The notes beneath the pieces were generated by a model that saw only the letters and a program-made list of their open reading frames with translations, was not told where the DNA came from and searched no databases. A DNA stretch of 64,000 nucleotides from Ryuthela nishihirai. Lineage: Eukaryota; Arthropoda; Arachnida; Araneae; Heptathelidae. The stretch is taken from assembly GCA_038380435.1 (NCBI GenBank), contig JAWZYU010000019.1:31955801-32019800 (forward strand), given 5' to 3'. Position 1 is the stretch's first letter, and the number at the start of each line of letters is the position of its first letter. Below, in pieces: positions 11,389-23,086 of this stretch. Made by a program: the position numbers and the translations under genes.

Positions 11389-12103
11389 TGCAAGTCTGCT
11401 TCAGGCGAATTACAAGTTAATAACTGTTTTACTGTAAAATGTTTCCATGACAAAAAAATTTGATGTTTAATTAAAAATAATATTTTTTCCTAACTCCATA
11501 GAAAATTAAAGGGATTTTACCAAATAATTTAAGTGATTTAAGTAAAAAAAAGAGAAAATTCTCTAAAAAATGAGATTTTTTTTAATTACAGAGGTGAAAA
11601 TAATGTCTTCCTTCATTAAATGCAATGAAACGAATATTAGGCGATTACACCACTTATTTCAGCGGTTTAGTAAAAAATACGTTTAATTCCCAAAAAGAAA
11701 ATAATATTTTAATTACAGAGGTAAAAATATTTTTTCCTAAATACTATGAATTTAAACGATTTTACCACTTATTTCAAATATTAAGTAAAAGATAATTCCC
11801 TAAAAAAATCCGATTTTTAATGATTGAGATAAAAAAATAATATGCTTTTCTACATTAAATACAATGATATGATAATTAAACGAAATTCTCTAATTTCAGC
11901 TGTTTAATATCAAGAAATATAGGTAATTTCCTGAAAAAACCTGATTTGTAATGACTGAGATAAAAAATAATATCCCGTCATCAGGTATCTATAAGCATTC
12001 TGAACATATACCTATCCTTGGCATATCGGAAGATAGCAAGTTCAGATCCCCTCATGGGAACTATGTTTTTTAATACATGTGTAAATAATAGTATACATAT
12101 TAA

Positions 12104-12117
12104 ACACTAGATGGCGT
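12104..12117 (+). promoter_or_regulatory. CTCF-like motif, left of centre
   Basis: ACACTAGATGGCGT matches the CTCF consensus CCASYAGRKGGCRS except at the first base and at the last, where T replaces S. The mirror copy at 12514-12527 has GC at the end. A third related word (GCGCCACCTAGCGG, opposite strand) is at 12181-12194. Confidence 0.3.
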
Positions 12118-12202
12118 CACAATTAGATTTACTATGAGTCCTTGTACTGATGGGATGATGACTTGAGGGCTTTTCTCAGAGCGCCACCTAGCGGGATTTA
12201 TG

Positions 12203-12430
12203 AGTAGTATTGCCGCAGTATACCAGTCTCCACCAGGTGCTTTCATGGCCACGCCTGTTGGAAGTGGGGGGCTTTTAATTAATTGATTATTAATTGTGAA
12301 TATTAATAAGGGGCGTGGTCAGTGACGTCACAAGCCACGTGAGCAGAAGAGAGGGGGCGTGCCCTGTGATGTCATAGGGGAAAGCACTGTGCAAAAGGGG
12401 GCTATTCTGGGACAATACCTATTGGGATCA
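12203..12430. other. Unique central spacer of inverted dimer
   Basis: The only part of element 1 not mirrored. It is GC-richer than the arms (GGGGCGTGGTCAGTGACGTC, AGAGAGGGGGCGTGCCC) and contains short direct and inverted words such as TGACGTCA-like sites and CACGTG. It has no open frame. It may be the remnant of the original element's other end or of a joining event. Confidence 0.55.
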
Positions 12431-13117
12431 AAAATCCCACTAGGTTGCACTCTGAGCAAAGGTCTCAAGTTATCATCCCATCAGTACAAGGACTCATAGT
12501 AAATCTAATTGTGGCGCCATCTAGTGTTTAATATGTGTACTATTATTTACACATGTATGTAATAGTACACATGTAATTTATAATGCATCGTATTAAAAAA
12601 AATAGTTCCCATGAGGGGATCTGAACTCATTATCTTCCGTTACGCCAAGGATAGGTATATGTTTACAATGCTTATGGATGCCTGATATCGGGATATTATT
12701 TTTATCTCAGTCATTACAAATCAGGTTTTTTTCAGGAAATTACCTTATTTCTTGATATTAAACAGCTGAAATTAGTGAATTTCGTTTAATTATCGTATCA
12801 TTGTATTTAATGTAGGAAAGCATATTATTTTTATCTCAGTCATTAAAAATGATATTTTTTTTAGGGAATTATGTTTTATTTAACATTTGAAATAAGTGGT
12901 AAAATCGCTTAATTTCATTGTATATAGGAAAAAATTATTTTCACCTCTGTAATTAAAATAATATCTTCTTTTAGGGAATTAAATGTATTTTTTACTAAAC
13001 CGTTGAAACAAGTACTGTAATCGCCTAATATTCGTTTCATTGCATTTAATGAAGGAAGACGTTATTTTCACCTCTGTAATAAAAAAAACTCATTTTTTAG
13101 AGAATTTTTTTTTATTT
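12431..13117. repeat. Right-arm inner segment
   Basis: Reverse complement of about 11545-12202, with substitutions and small gaps. It contains the mirror CTCF-like word at 12514-12527. Similarity ends where the (GAT)n tail of RTE copy 2 starts at 13118. Confidence 0.8.
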
Positions 13118-16100
13118 CATCATCATCATCATTATCATCCTCAAGCAGCCATGGGCTATGAAGGTCCAACCAGACCGTGCAATTTAGTTCTCCAAGGAAG
13201 TCTATCCTGAGCTACATCTACTGCATCTGGCCACTGCACACCAATTCTAACAAGGTCCTGTTTGACATTGTCTGCCCACCGCATCCTAGGTCTCCAATTC
13301 TTTCTGAGGCCTTTAGGCACAATGTTCATAACCCTATTCGCCAATCTGTAATTATTCATACAGGCAACATGGCCAAACCAACGGAGTCCCTCTCTGCACA
13401 ATATGCTGCTTAAAGGAGGTTGCAAACTCCTTTGCGTAACCTCATCATTAGTTACAAAGTTGAACCACCTAATACCCAAGATACTGCGTAAGCATCTAGA
13501 ATCAAAAGCATCTAGTTTCCTGTTATATTGTTTACAAAGTGTCCAAGTTTAACTACCATAACTAACCCTAGAAAGAACCAAACTATTATACAGTTTAATT
13601 TTAGTGTTTAGGTGTATACGCCTATTTCTCCACACTCTCCACAGATTCTTAAAAGTCCCAGCAGCAATCCCTATTCGTCTGTTAATCTCATGCCGCACAT
13701 CACCATTATCTGCTACATAGCTCCCAAGATAATTAAACTGTGACACCTGCTCAAGACTACAACCATTCAGATTAACTGAATCACAGCCTGCCTGACCAAT
13801 TTTCATCATTTTAGATTTCTCTCTGTTTATAACCAAATCTACTCTACTACCAGTCTCATCAACAGCTCGAATGAAAGAGTTCATCTCATCAACATCATTT
13901 GCCAAAAGGGCTAAATCATCAGCATAATCTAAATCAGAAATTTTTGTATCTCCAGCCCATTTAAGGCCAAAAATTTTTCCCTTGAAGTGAATTTCGCAAA
14001 ACATAATCAATAACCAAATTAAAGAGAAAAGGAGACAAAATGCACCCTTGTCGAACACCAGAAGTAATGCTAAATCAATTGCTACAAGCCTTACCAACTC
14101 ACACACACGACTCAGTGTTATTATTGAGAGCTTTCATTATGTTAACTAACTTGTCTGATATACCATATGATCTCACAATCAACCACAAATTATGACGATC
14201 AACAGAGTCGAAAGCCTTTTTGAAATCAACAAAGCTAGCAACCAAAGGTTTCTTAAACTCTAAACATTTCTCAAGGATCTGCCTAAGTGAAAAGATCTGA
14301 TCCACACATCCCCTACCACTTCTGAATCCACATTGCTCATCACGCAATTGCCTGTCAACCAAATCATGGAAAGAACTTTACCTGGAACAGAGAGTAGGCT
14401 GATACCCCTATAGTTATCACAAGAACTGCGATCACCTTTTTTTAAAATAGGGATAACAATAGCTCTGTTAAAATCCTTAGGAACCATGCCTTTATCATAA
14501 AAGATATTCAGAATTTCAGTCATCCAAGTGGTAACCGAAACATTTCCAGCTCTAAGTATTTCTGTAGTAATTTCATCTACCCCTGGGGATTTATGAAGTT
14601 TAAGTTTAGAAACAGCCAAAATAACGTCAGATTGTGTTATAGGGCCAACATTAAAGCCACCAATGCATCTATCATCATTGCAAACATGGGAGTAAAACTA
14701 ACCACATTGTTTAGAACATCACTGAAATGCTCAGCCCACCTAGCCATGACAGAATCCTCACCTTCTGTAACCTTACCTTGTTTATAGTTCAATCCCTGTA
14801 TACCTGTACCACAGAAAACATTAACTATCTGGTAGAGCTCTCTGCTGTTCTGCTGTCTAACTGCTTCCTCGGCTTTATCAATCAAGCCATCAAGCCAAAG
14901 ATTCTTATCAGCAGCTAACTGATCTTTTACACGTTTATTAAGTTCTCTGTAATGCTTTCTATTAGGACTAGTAGGTTATTGATTAAGGACATTCCTGCAG
15001 TTCTTTCTTTCCGAAATAAGCTCAAGTGCCTTATCACTCAGATAATTCTGTCTCTTCTGCTCCTTTTTTCCTAAAAGAGTACTGTTAGTGTCCAACAAAG
15101 CCTGTTTAAAATGATCCCATTCTTCCTTAACTTCAGTAGTAAGCATACCATGACTGTCATAATGACTAAGTAGACTATCACTGTAAGCTTTGGCTATAAC
15201 AGGGTCTTTCAGAGCTTCAGTATTAAAAGCATAGTTTTTAACCCTAGCACAACATTTTTAAAGTTTAAGTTGCAAGACACTTTTAACAAGGGAATGGTCA
15301 GATCCAATTTCAGATCCCCTATATGACTGGTATTCCTAACACAACTAGCCCATTTGGTGTTAATTAATATATAATCAATCATATTCTTATGCAGCTCATC
15401 AGGCGAAACCCATGTGTACTTATGTATGTCACGGTGTTTGTAATAATGTTAGTTATTTTGAAACCATTGAGTTTGCTTACCTGCAGGAGATGTTGCCCAT
15501 TGCCATTGCAGCTACCAATAACAAAAGGGCCTATTACACCTCCCCAAAGATCAGAGTCAGTACCATCTTTGGCATTGAAGTCACCAAGAACAAGGGTAAT
15601 ATCTTTTTTCTTGACAGAATTAAAAAAATCCTGAAGTTCTTCATAAAACCTATCCTTCTCATCCTCATCGTCATCCTCAGTGGGGGCAGAACAACAGATA
15701 ACATTCAGGTCTTTAACGCTTGTCTGAAATTTTGCTGTAAGAAACCTTTCATTAATGCACTCATATCCTAGAAGAGCATCACTAGCGTGTCTGCTGAGAA
15801 GCAGACCCACGCCTTGGTGATGCTTATTGTCGTCCCTCCCTGAAGAGAAATTTAAAATTATTTTTAAGAATCTGACCTTTATCTGTCCATCTGGTCTCTT
15901 GCAAGCAGAGAATATCTAAATTTTAATGGTGGAATTCTTGCGTGAGGACACCAAGAGAAAAAGCTCTGTGCAGAGTCCTCACATTCCAACTACCTATGGA
16001 GAGAAAACGGTTAGTGGGATGTTTAAAGAAACTATGTTTATTGAGAGAGGGAATGCCGACAATATCAAACAGCCCCCTAATTGCAGACATGGGGCAAAGA

Positions 16101-16681
16101 CCCGTTCCCTCACTACTTAAGGCTGAAGCCATCTACACTGGAAGACTTCCTCCAATGTAGAATTTGACGATGCAAATAGAAGCAAAGAGTTCAGGTGCCT
16201 GTGATGACCTTTGCTCAGGATTATCCACCAGCTGATAAACATATCCTGTTAATCTATTCACTTGGGGCTGTCAACCCACAGACAAACAGAAAACACAGCG
16301 GGAGATTTTACCTCCACAGAAGCCCACCAGTGCAGCAAAATCAGGATCCATAATCAAGCTCAATGCCATAATTCCGTTCAGGTTGGTACAAATGGTCAGC
16401 ACCAGGACCCTGTGTGATTGACCACTCCTCAGCAGGGTAGAAAAAAAAAAGAAAAGTAGCCATAGTTGTCCAGATCAGTAGGCCACACTAATCTGGCAGC
16501 CCTCCCCTTCCGTTCACTCACAAGAGAGTATCTCTTTTGAAAGTTACTAACGGTCTGTACCACGAGAAGGCGGGGTCGGACATTAGGTGCTAGGCCTGGC
16601 CGGTTCTATGCATCATCACAGGGGATTGGTGCATAGCTCTCCTTCCAGTGACTACCGAGCTACCATTTACAGACCAACACT
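13118..16681 (-). mobile_element. RTE-clade LINE copy 2, inserted in right arm
   Basis: Nearly full-length element on the minus strand. Its 3' (GAT)n tail is at 13118-13140 and its 5' end is near 16656-16681. The 5' leader is longer than in copy 1 and matches copy 3 (GGTAGTCACTGGAAGG when read on its own strand). The flanks are right-arm sequence that is continuous in the left arm, so it inserted after the two arms existed. A clean TSD is not clear; about 24 bp at the 5' side is unassigned. Confidence 0.9.
13156..16132 (-). pseudogene. RTE endonuclease-reverse transcriptase of copy 2, broken
   Basis: Reading right to left: APE N-terminus with IGSWNVRTL (about 15990), LGDFNAKDG (about 15595), then the frameshift before the IDYILIN part. 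RT: DNYRGISLLS (about 14410), QCGFRSGRG, FVDFKKAFDSVD (about 14225), YADD (about 13920), a TAA in the SYGS-TWTL position (about 13551), then RWFGHVAC and the C-terminal region ending near 13156. At least four lesions lie at the same places as in copy 1; further lesions are private. Non-functional. Confidence 0.88.
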
Positions 16682-16954
16682 GATTTAAATCACTTAAATT
16701 ATATGGTGAAATCCCTTTAATTTTCTATGGATTTAGGAAAAAACATTATTTTTTATTAAACATCATACTTTTTTTTTGTCATGGAAACATTTTTTAGTAA
16801 AACAATTATTAACTTGTAATTCGAATAACAGTATGACATTCTAATTTTTTTTTTCTTACTCATAGGAAAAGTATATAAAATTTACCTATAGTCTATTATG
16901 TAAGGTAGAGAAATTATCCTTTTCTCTGTATGTTATTACTGAAAAGTATTAATA
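16682..16954. repeat. Right-arm inner segment between RTE copies
   Basis: Reverse complement of about 11130-11545 in the left arm, but with one minisatellite unit instead of six. It ends with ATTAATA (16948-16954), the left TSD of RTE copy 3. Confidence 0.8.
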
Positions 16955-17293
16955 GGTAGTCACTGGAAGGAGAGCTATGCAGGAATCCCCTGTAATGATG
17001 CATAGAACCGGCCAGGCCTAGCACCTAATGTCCGACCCCGCCTTCTCGTGGTGCAGACCGTTAGTACCTTTCAAAAGAGATACTCTCTTGTGGAAGTGAA
17101 CGGAAGGGGAGGGCTGCCAGAGTAGTGTGGCCTACTGATCTAGACAACTATGGCTACTTTTCTTTTTTTTTCTACCCTGCTGAGGAGTGGTCAACCACAC
17201 AGGGTCCTGGTGCTGACCATATAAACCCACTTGACTGGACAGATTTTTTGGACCTCCGTAGCCCATGGCTGCTTAAGGATGATGATGATGATG
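16955..17293 (+). mobile_element. Deleted RTE (copy 3, 339 bp) with 7-bp TSD
   Basis: The 5' leader (GGTAGTCACTGGAAGG... to GACTGGACAG, about 17240) is joined directly to the last ~50 bp of the LINE (GGACCTCCGTAGCCCATGG then (GAT)n). All coding sequence is missing. The flanks ATTAATA at 16948-16954 and 17294-17300 are identical, and the left arm shows the empty site (AGTATTAATATTCAG as its complement), so this was a real insertion of a short non-autonomous form. Confidence 0.9.
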
Positions 17294-17300
17294 ATTAATA

Positions 17301-18275
17301 TTCAGTAAAATCTGCTCTAAAACACTTGATAAATTCCTTCATTGCCAAATGGCTGATGCAATAATTTCGATTATTTCTCTGTAAAACTCAACATAGTGAA
17401 AGTTTCCGTCTCTGCAAACTAAGAATTAGAATTTCATCCGGTGCTAATAAATTTCTCATAAACACAGCTTCCGACGTATTTATTGACGTCCTACCACTTT
17501 TGAGAGAGGTGGCTCGATCTGGGTAGCGCAATGGCCTACGACTAAGCAAGCAGCCGTCTCTCGACAGCTTTGAAAGGAAATCTTATGTTTTCATAATTCT
17601 TAATACTTGAGAATATGTCTACATTGTGAAATTGTAAGTAATGTTTGATAAACCATGAAAATTAAGAGAATTACCGACCTTTTATTATAAGTGTAATCCC
17701 AGAAATGGATGTATTTAAGGCTTTTCTCCCAGTGAGCGAGGTGATTCTGCAATCACGTTGCAGCCTCTGAAAATGATTCGGGAGCATGAACTTTCTGGGA
17801 GCGTCACCGGAGGTTCACGTGAGAAGTTGCAGTAACATTGTTTATTCCCCACCCCTGACTAGTTAGTAATTCAGACAACATACGTATATTACATATTGAA
17901 ATTTTTTATTGATATCAAAGTATTGGGAGATACAATGACAATGCGTAGGTTTCACATAATATTTTACACAAGTAATGATATCCATTGGTTTGCAATTTTA
18001 TTTATACATTTCAAAATAATGCTTTTTTTTTCCATTACAGATATGCTTTACAGCCTGCTTTACAAAAATGCAGGTTATGGGAGGAAATGGTTTTACATAT
18101 AGCAGTCTACATATGGTAATTACATGTGATATTTTTTACGTATACAGGGGGTTATACAAAAGAAAAATATACATACATTCAGATAAAATCATCACATTTT
18201 TTATAGATATTAACATATAACTGAAACATACATAAAAACAAACATTTAACAAAATATTCGTTTTCTTCTCTTACA
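17301..18275. repeat. Right-arm segment 3' of PolB
   Basis: 17301-17515 mirrors 10905-11127. From 17516 to 18275 there is no left-arm counterpart because of the left-arm deletion. No gene is seen; short frames near 17896-18102 are AT-rich noise. A TGGCTCGATCTGGGTAGCGC word near 17509 looks weakly tRNA-like but has no B box. Confidence 0.6.
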
Positions 18276-21200
18276 TTATTTTTTCATTGTTTTGTAGTGA
18301 CCGTACGAAAAGGTGTCAAAACCATTTTCTAAAATATATCTTTTATCATCAATGGTGACAGACCAAGTTTTACACCTTCCACTGTATGAAGATAATGGTT
18401 GCTACTTTGAATCTTTGTCAAATCTACTCGAATAGGTGATTTGTTTATCAATAAGTCTCTGTAAGCCTTGTGACGAAGGGTTTTTTTTACGATGTATTTG
18501 GGGACTCCTTTCCCCGTCTTCTTCTCCTCTTGTAAACTTAGAATAGAATACATTTTTGAACGAAGGCCTGCAAATTCTTTGATACGTTCTCCTGAAAGTT
18601 CATCTTTCCTTTTATCTTGTAACTTTTTATTATGCGTTCTATGCAAAACATGATCTATGTGATAAGCGGACGTATCGAAATGATCTATATCAGCTTTCAT
18701 ATCGGCATACACGTCCTCGGTTTGCAGCTCGTAGCACAGTGAATCTGTATCAGTGAACAATAATTTAGCTTTTTCTCCATATTTTGGATTAATATAGTCA
18801 TAATGAAAGTTATACATCAATATTTTACTAATATTTAGAATACTGAATCCAGCGTAAATAGGCCTGTTGAGTTTCAATTTAGTTTGCTTTGATTGTACAC
18901 ATGCGAGGTCGTTGTCAAAAACGCGAAAAGCGTGAAAAGCAGGTGATGCTACGAGTTTGCATACTCTCTTTGGATTCTGAGTCAATTCAATTTTCACTCG
19001 ATTTCTCAAATATTCCATCGTTTTTCCAAACACAGCATTATTCATCAATTTGAAGAAATCCTTCTCGAAGTCGTTTCTAGCTTTCTTCCGCTGCAATGAC
19101 AATGCCGATAGTATTAAATTATATATATGGTTTTAGCCAGCAAGACTGATTAAATTCTAAAACGCGATGTATTTTCTTCAGCTGCATACCGGAGGCTAAA
19201 TATTGTTTCATATTATGGAAATGAAGGACATATTTTTCCTTAGAATTTAGATTTGGGGCTAATTTCACGATTGATTGGCTTGTATTTCTTCCAAGGTTTT
19301 GGGCAACCTCTTTACAATATGGTGATAGCATGCTGTTGGTAATCTGTAGTTTCTCTGGGGCTAGTGGATAATCATTATGCTTGTCGTGTAGAGAAACTGG
19401 ATAATCTAAATCAACTTCCAATATATACCCTTTATTCGAATCATCAGCAAATGTGGTAATATCTATATATCTTCTATCTCTTCTTCATTAAGCCATCGAA
19501 AATCGCTTTGAGGGAGACATTGCGACATTGCCCATCCATAAAGATTGTTGGCATCCTAGTACATAATGTATTTAGAGGGTAACTGAGGATTATAGGTATC
19601 TAAATACTTGCTGTTTGCATTGCTAAATCAATTGCATATCACCGAAATTCCTCCTCTTATGACTTTTTCTAGGAAAAGATACATTGTAGGGTCTCTTATC
19701 AACTCTAGTTTAATATTTGTCATCTTCAGGCATGCTTGCCAGGCTAGTCCAGGAGCTGTGTAAACATGACAGGGATCAATTTTATAGTATCTCACACATA
19801 ATTTTCTAAAATTCTCAAACACATCAGCTAAGAGGAGTACGTCGGTCTTCAGGTATAAGTCCTGATATTGGCCTAGTTTTTTTATGTCGAACGAGTTCCA
19901 TACTTTCATTACATTGATATAGTCTTCTTCCCCTAGCGCCTCTTCTGTTAGTTGTTTGTAAAAAGCTTCACATGTAGGTAATAACGTTTCTTCAAACTTT
20001 TAGCTGCTGTCAATGTAATCGTAGGGGTAAACTCCTTTTCTCAAAACCAGGTGTAGCCGTTCAGTTTCAACATGTTCCTTTAAAATATGGAATTCTTCTG
20101 CTGATAGGTTATTGACTAGCTTCTCAAGAGATGTACTTAAAAATTGATAGGAATATATGAAATTCAAAGTTCCAAGGGAGAATGCTATGTATTTTTCCAT
20201 TTTTATAGGGAATGCAATTAATCTCCTTATTTTTGATCATACCAATTCCTTGCATAATAAGATAACTGTCATATCCCTTTAGGTTATGAAATATAACTGA
20301 AATCTTATTTATGAGCTTAAGATTGAGTTTACACGCATTATGAGCGGCTCCTCGAAATTTGCCGGTTAAATGATCGTGATCATTCAAGCGATCTGGTCCC
20401 AGAATATCTCTGCATATATGTCAAATTGATAGCGTTGCGAAATGATTCCTCTTCATGATTTGAAAGTTGCATTGGTTTGATCTCCGAGAGAAAATTTTTT
20501 ATATCGTTTTCTTCTTTAAGCAGATATTCCAAAAATATTTTTACCACATTAGGACCTGTATAAACTACTGGAGGTTTAAAGCTGCAGCCGTCAGGTCCTA
20601 CAACAAGATATGCAAATCCACAGGGTTCATGATTTGCCGTGATAGTGGTGTGAGATCTTGCAGTATTAGGCATACAAGTGTCCACTTTCACTAGGAATGA
20701 TTCAAAGTTGGCGTAAATCACGTATGGAACGGGCTGTTGAAACTTGAAATTTGTGAATTTCAGCCATTTCTCCTCTTCAGTTGGAAATTCTACTCTCTGC
20801 GGTCCATGTTCTTGACAATAGGGAATATGATCCTTCAAGAGTAATTCATTTGTGAAACGGTGAAGGCAGTAATCACAGTAGAAGGTCTGGCATTTATGTT
20901 TAGTGAGAGGACTGAGAAGTCTACTCATATTCTTAATGGAGCAATAACGCTGCTTTTCATCATCCGATAACAGAACAAGATTTGCATGCTTTTTAAATCT
21001 GAATGGTGTGATATAGAGTGGGAACACTTCTTTCTCGTATCCAAAAACATTGACAGAAATGTTGTTCATTTTTTTCGAATTTTGATATTTGATTTATTGT
21101 TATAGGGAAAATTAGGCCAGATGTGTTTAATTTTTCTTCTAAATGTATCTAGTTGTTAAGGCGTTCAGTGTTTCCTATTGCAGGATACAAAGTGCCTAAA

Positions 21201-22022
21201 ACAGACCAGGCAAAACATTTTTGTCGGAATTACATACATTAACAATAGCACGTTTTAATAGTAATTCTCTTGGAGTAGGGATATAACTAGACCCTGCAAG
21301 AGAGATATATTTTCCAATGTTCATTTCAGCGTGGACTACAGCATCCAGTATCCATCCACTATGTGCTCTTTCAAATTCTTGGAATGAAGTCTTGATCTTC
21401 TTGCACGCTGTATCCAGTTCTTTGTTTAGGGATGATGTAGGAAGACTTATGACACAGTTACCTCGGAAAAATGGGGTGCAATGTTCGGAAGTAGTAGAGG
21501 AAACTTTTCGCCTGAAGCGTACTTGCATGGCAAGGTACCATTTAATGCTACCTTTCGAGATTAATTCTTCTTTCAGATGAGTTAGGAGTGACTCCCGCGA
21601 GGATTCAAGGAAAAAGGTGAGGTCAACAGATGTTTCTTCCGTTGCCATCAGCTTATGTGTTGACAGGATCCTTTTCATTTCTTCTGTAAACTGACAAGGG
21701 TGTTCAGGGTCTGGTTTTTGGTTCTTATGTGGAATCCTTTCATCTTCAGAACGTTTTCGCTTATTAATGTGTGGCTTTCATTGATGTCGTAAAAGACTGT
21801 CTTTTCTTCCAAACTCCATTGCACGTTCTTCGCATTTGTAGGTTTTCCTGGAGGTGTGGGTTAACTTGTGACGTCGGACGTCATCTCTCCTTGAGAATGT
21901 TGATTCGCATGAGAGCATGTCGATTCGCATTGAAACAGGCTATTTCCATCATGATTTCTCTTATGACGAATGAAATGGGTCTGATGAAGGAAAACCTTCT
22001 CACATATATCACATTGATACAT
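18276..22022 (-). pseudogene. Zinc-finger/PolB gene of right arm, full span but broken
   Basis: Most complete PolB here, about 1,250 codons from ATG at 22022 to TAA at 18276-18278. Order: a degraded C2H2 region; a linker domain (21196-21678); PolB N-terminal part (20380-21069) with Exo I reading YANFESF (Asn codon 20707-20709); Exo II FHNLKGYDSYL (about 20270); Exo III YLKTDVLLLADVF (about 19840); motif A DANNLYGWAM (about 19540); motif B KLMNNAVFGKTME (about 19040); motif C FTDTDS (18741-18757). The motif set fits protein-primed family B polymerases of Maverick/Polinton elements. Lesions: several frameshifts, a TAG (19556-19558) just before motif A, and a late frameshift near 18350. Confidence 0.9.
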
Positions 22023-22384
22023 TATGTAGCAGTGAATTGTAAAGTAACTGATTTATACTACACGAGGGCGTCGAGGACTATCACTATTGGCTTCTACCAG
22101 TTGAAAAAATCACGGAGACGCAGCTGCAGAGAACCGTCACTGTGAACTTCTGACAATAGAATAAGGATTCTCACTGATGGATGTCGTATTTATACTAAAG
22201 GACTCTCCCGCAGAAACTGGAATGAAAGACTGTCCCGCAGAAAATGAAAAGAAAAAGTGCTATTGGGTAAAAATGAAAAAAAAAAAACATTTTGAAAGAA
22301 AAACGATGAATAGAAAAAAAAATATCTGATTCGAAAACAAATTGTTTGAAATTATGAAAAATATTGAGAGGAAATATGTATTAG

Positions 22385-22498
22385 TGACCTGTATGGGTGA
22401 CAAAAAAAGACCCTCGTCCGCTTTAGAACACAGGGAGGCGGGTCCCACAGGATTAACTTGACCCGCCTCTGAGTTAGAACCCCGATTATCCTCCTACT
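22385..22498 (-). repeat. Right terminal repeat of Polinton-like element 1
   Basis: Inverted copy of 8586-8700. It keeps two of the alternating hairpin words intact (GACCCGCCTC at about 22460 and GAGGCGGGTC at about 22435). It ends TCCTCCTACT at 22498, followed by the TSD copy GCAGAC. Confidence 0.88.
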
Positions 22499-22653
22499 GC
22501 AGACAATGTCAAACAGGACCTTATTAGAATTGATATGCAGGGGCCCAATACAGCAGATGTAGCTCAGCACAGACTTGCTTGGAGAACTAAATTGAACGGT
22601 CTGGTTGGACCTCCGTAGCGCATGGCTGCTTGAGGGTGATGATGATGATAATG
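22499..22653 (+). mobile_element. RTE copy 1, 3' end after the insertion
   Basis: Continues the LINE exactly where 8585 left off, repeating 6 bp (TSD). It carries the end of the coding region (GGAGAACTAAATTG, TCTGGTTGGACC) and the tail GGTGATGATGATGATAATGA. Equivalent to 13118-13270 of copy 2. Confidence 0.92.
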
Positions 22654-22668
22654 AATGAGATATTTGAA

Positions 22669-22864
22669 GCCATCCCTTGGCCGAGCGATTAGCACGCTTG
22701 GTTACTGATCAAAGGGACCTGGGTTCAAGCCCCGGATAAAGCATGCATGTTTATTTTGTGTTTATGCCGAGGTCCCGTTATCCTCAGAGATCTTCTCTAT
22801 GGCGTATTAAGCCGTCAGAAGTCTGTGGGAAGCAGCTGCTTGAGGGTATATTTATTATTTTTTT
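22669..22864 (+). mobile_element. SINE-B, full length
   Basis: Head GCCATCCCTTGGCCGAGCGA with B box GGTTCAAGCCCC; end AGCTGCTTGAGGGTATATTTATT. It lies just behind the LINE tail. Confidence 0.88.
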
Positions 22865-23086
22865 AATCAGTTTTTTGATGAGATCTTTATAATCTATGGG
22901 ACACAAATACAGTACTACCTAAAGCAATATAGCGGCATGTCCAGCCACCAATGATTCATCCATAAATATGTATTCAACTGCTAGGGCTACTGATTCCAAG
23001 TCCCTATACGTGCATTTCTTTTCACTTCTCAGTGCTGTGCCAACAAAAATCGTCTCGCGTGCCACAGGTACACCATACCTGCTTAA

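Larger units (their letters stand above)
10903..12202. repeat. AT-rich inner part of left arm
   Basis: No coding frame. It is the inverted copy of right-arm pieces 17301-17515, 16682-16954 and 12431-13117, which are separated there by RTE insertions. It contains several diverged ~110-bp internal units, each with an AATTACAGAGGT/GACTGAGAT-type word before a T-run, and the minisatellite at 11252. Confidence 0.8.
8586..22498. mobile_element. Polinton-like element 1, giant inverted dimer
   Basis: Ends are defined by inverted AGTAGGAGGATAATCGG and by resumption of LINE sequence on either side with a 6-bp duplication: GCATAC at 8580-8585, GCAGAC at 22499-22504; the uninterrupted LINE copy reads GCAGAC. 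AG-starting ends and 6-bp TSDs are typical of Maverick/Polinton elements. The left arm (8586-12202) and right arm (22498 back to 12431) are inverted copies: TIR, zinc-finger/PolB gene, then AT-rich sequence. Allowing for a ~2.65-kb left-arm deletion and two right-arm RTE insertions, both arms were about 6.2 kb. I see no integrase, ATPase, protease or capsid gene, so it looks non-autonomous. Confidence 0.85.

Noticed and set aside
15389..15771. Plus-strand 81- and 119-codon frames
   Set aside because: Antisense shadows of the RTE endonuclease on the minus strand.
8586..22498. Two independent Polintons facing each other
   Set aside because: Only one pair of outer ends is flanked by a TSD, no internal AGTAGG end is seen near the centre, and LINE sequence continues across the whole unit; one inverted dimer is simpler.
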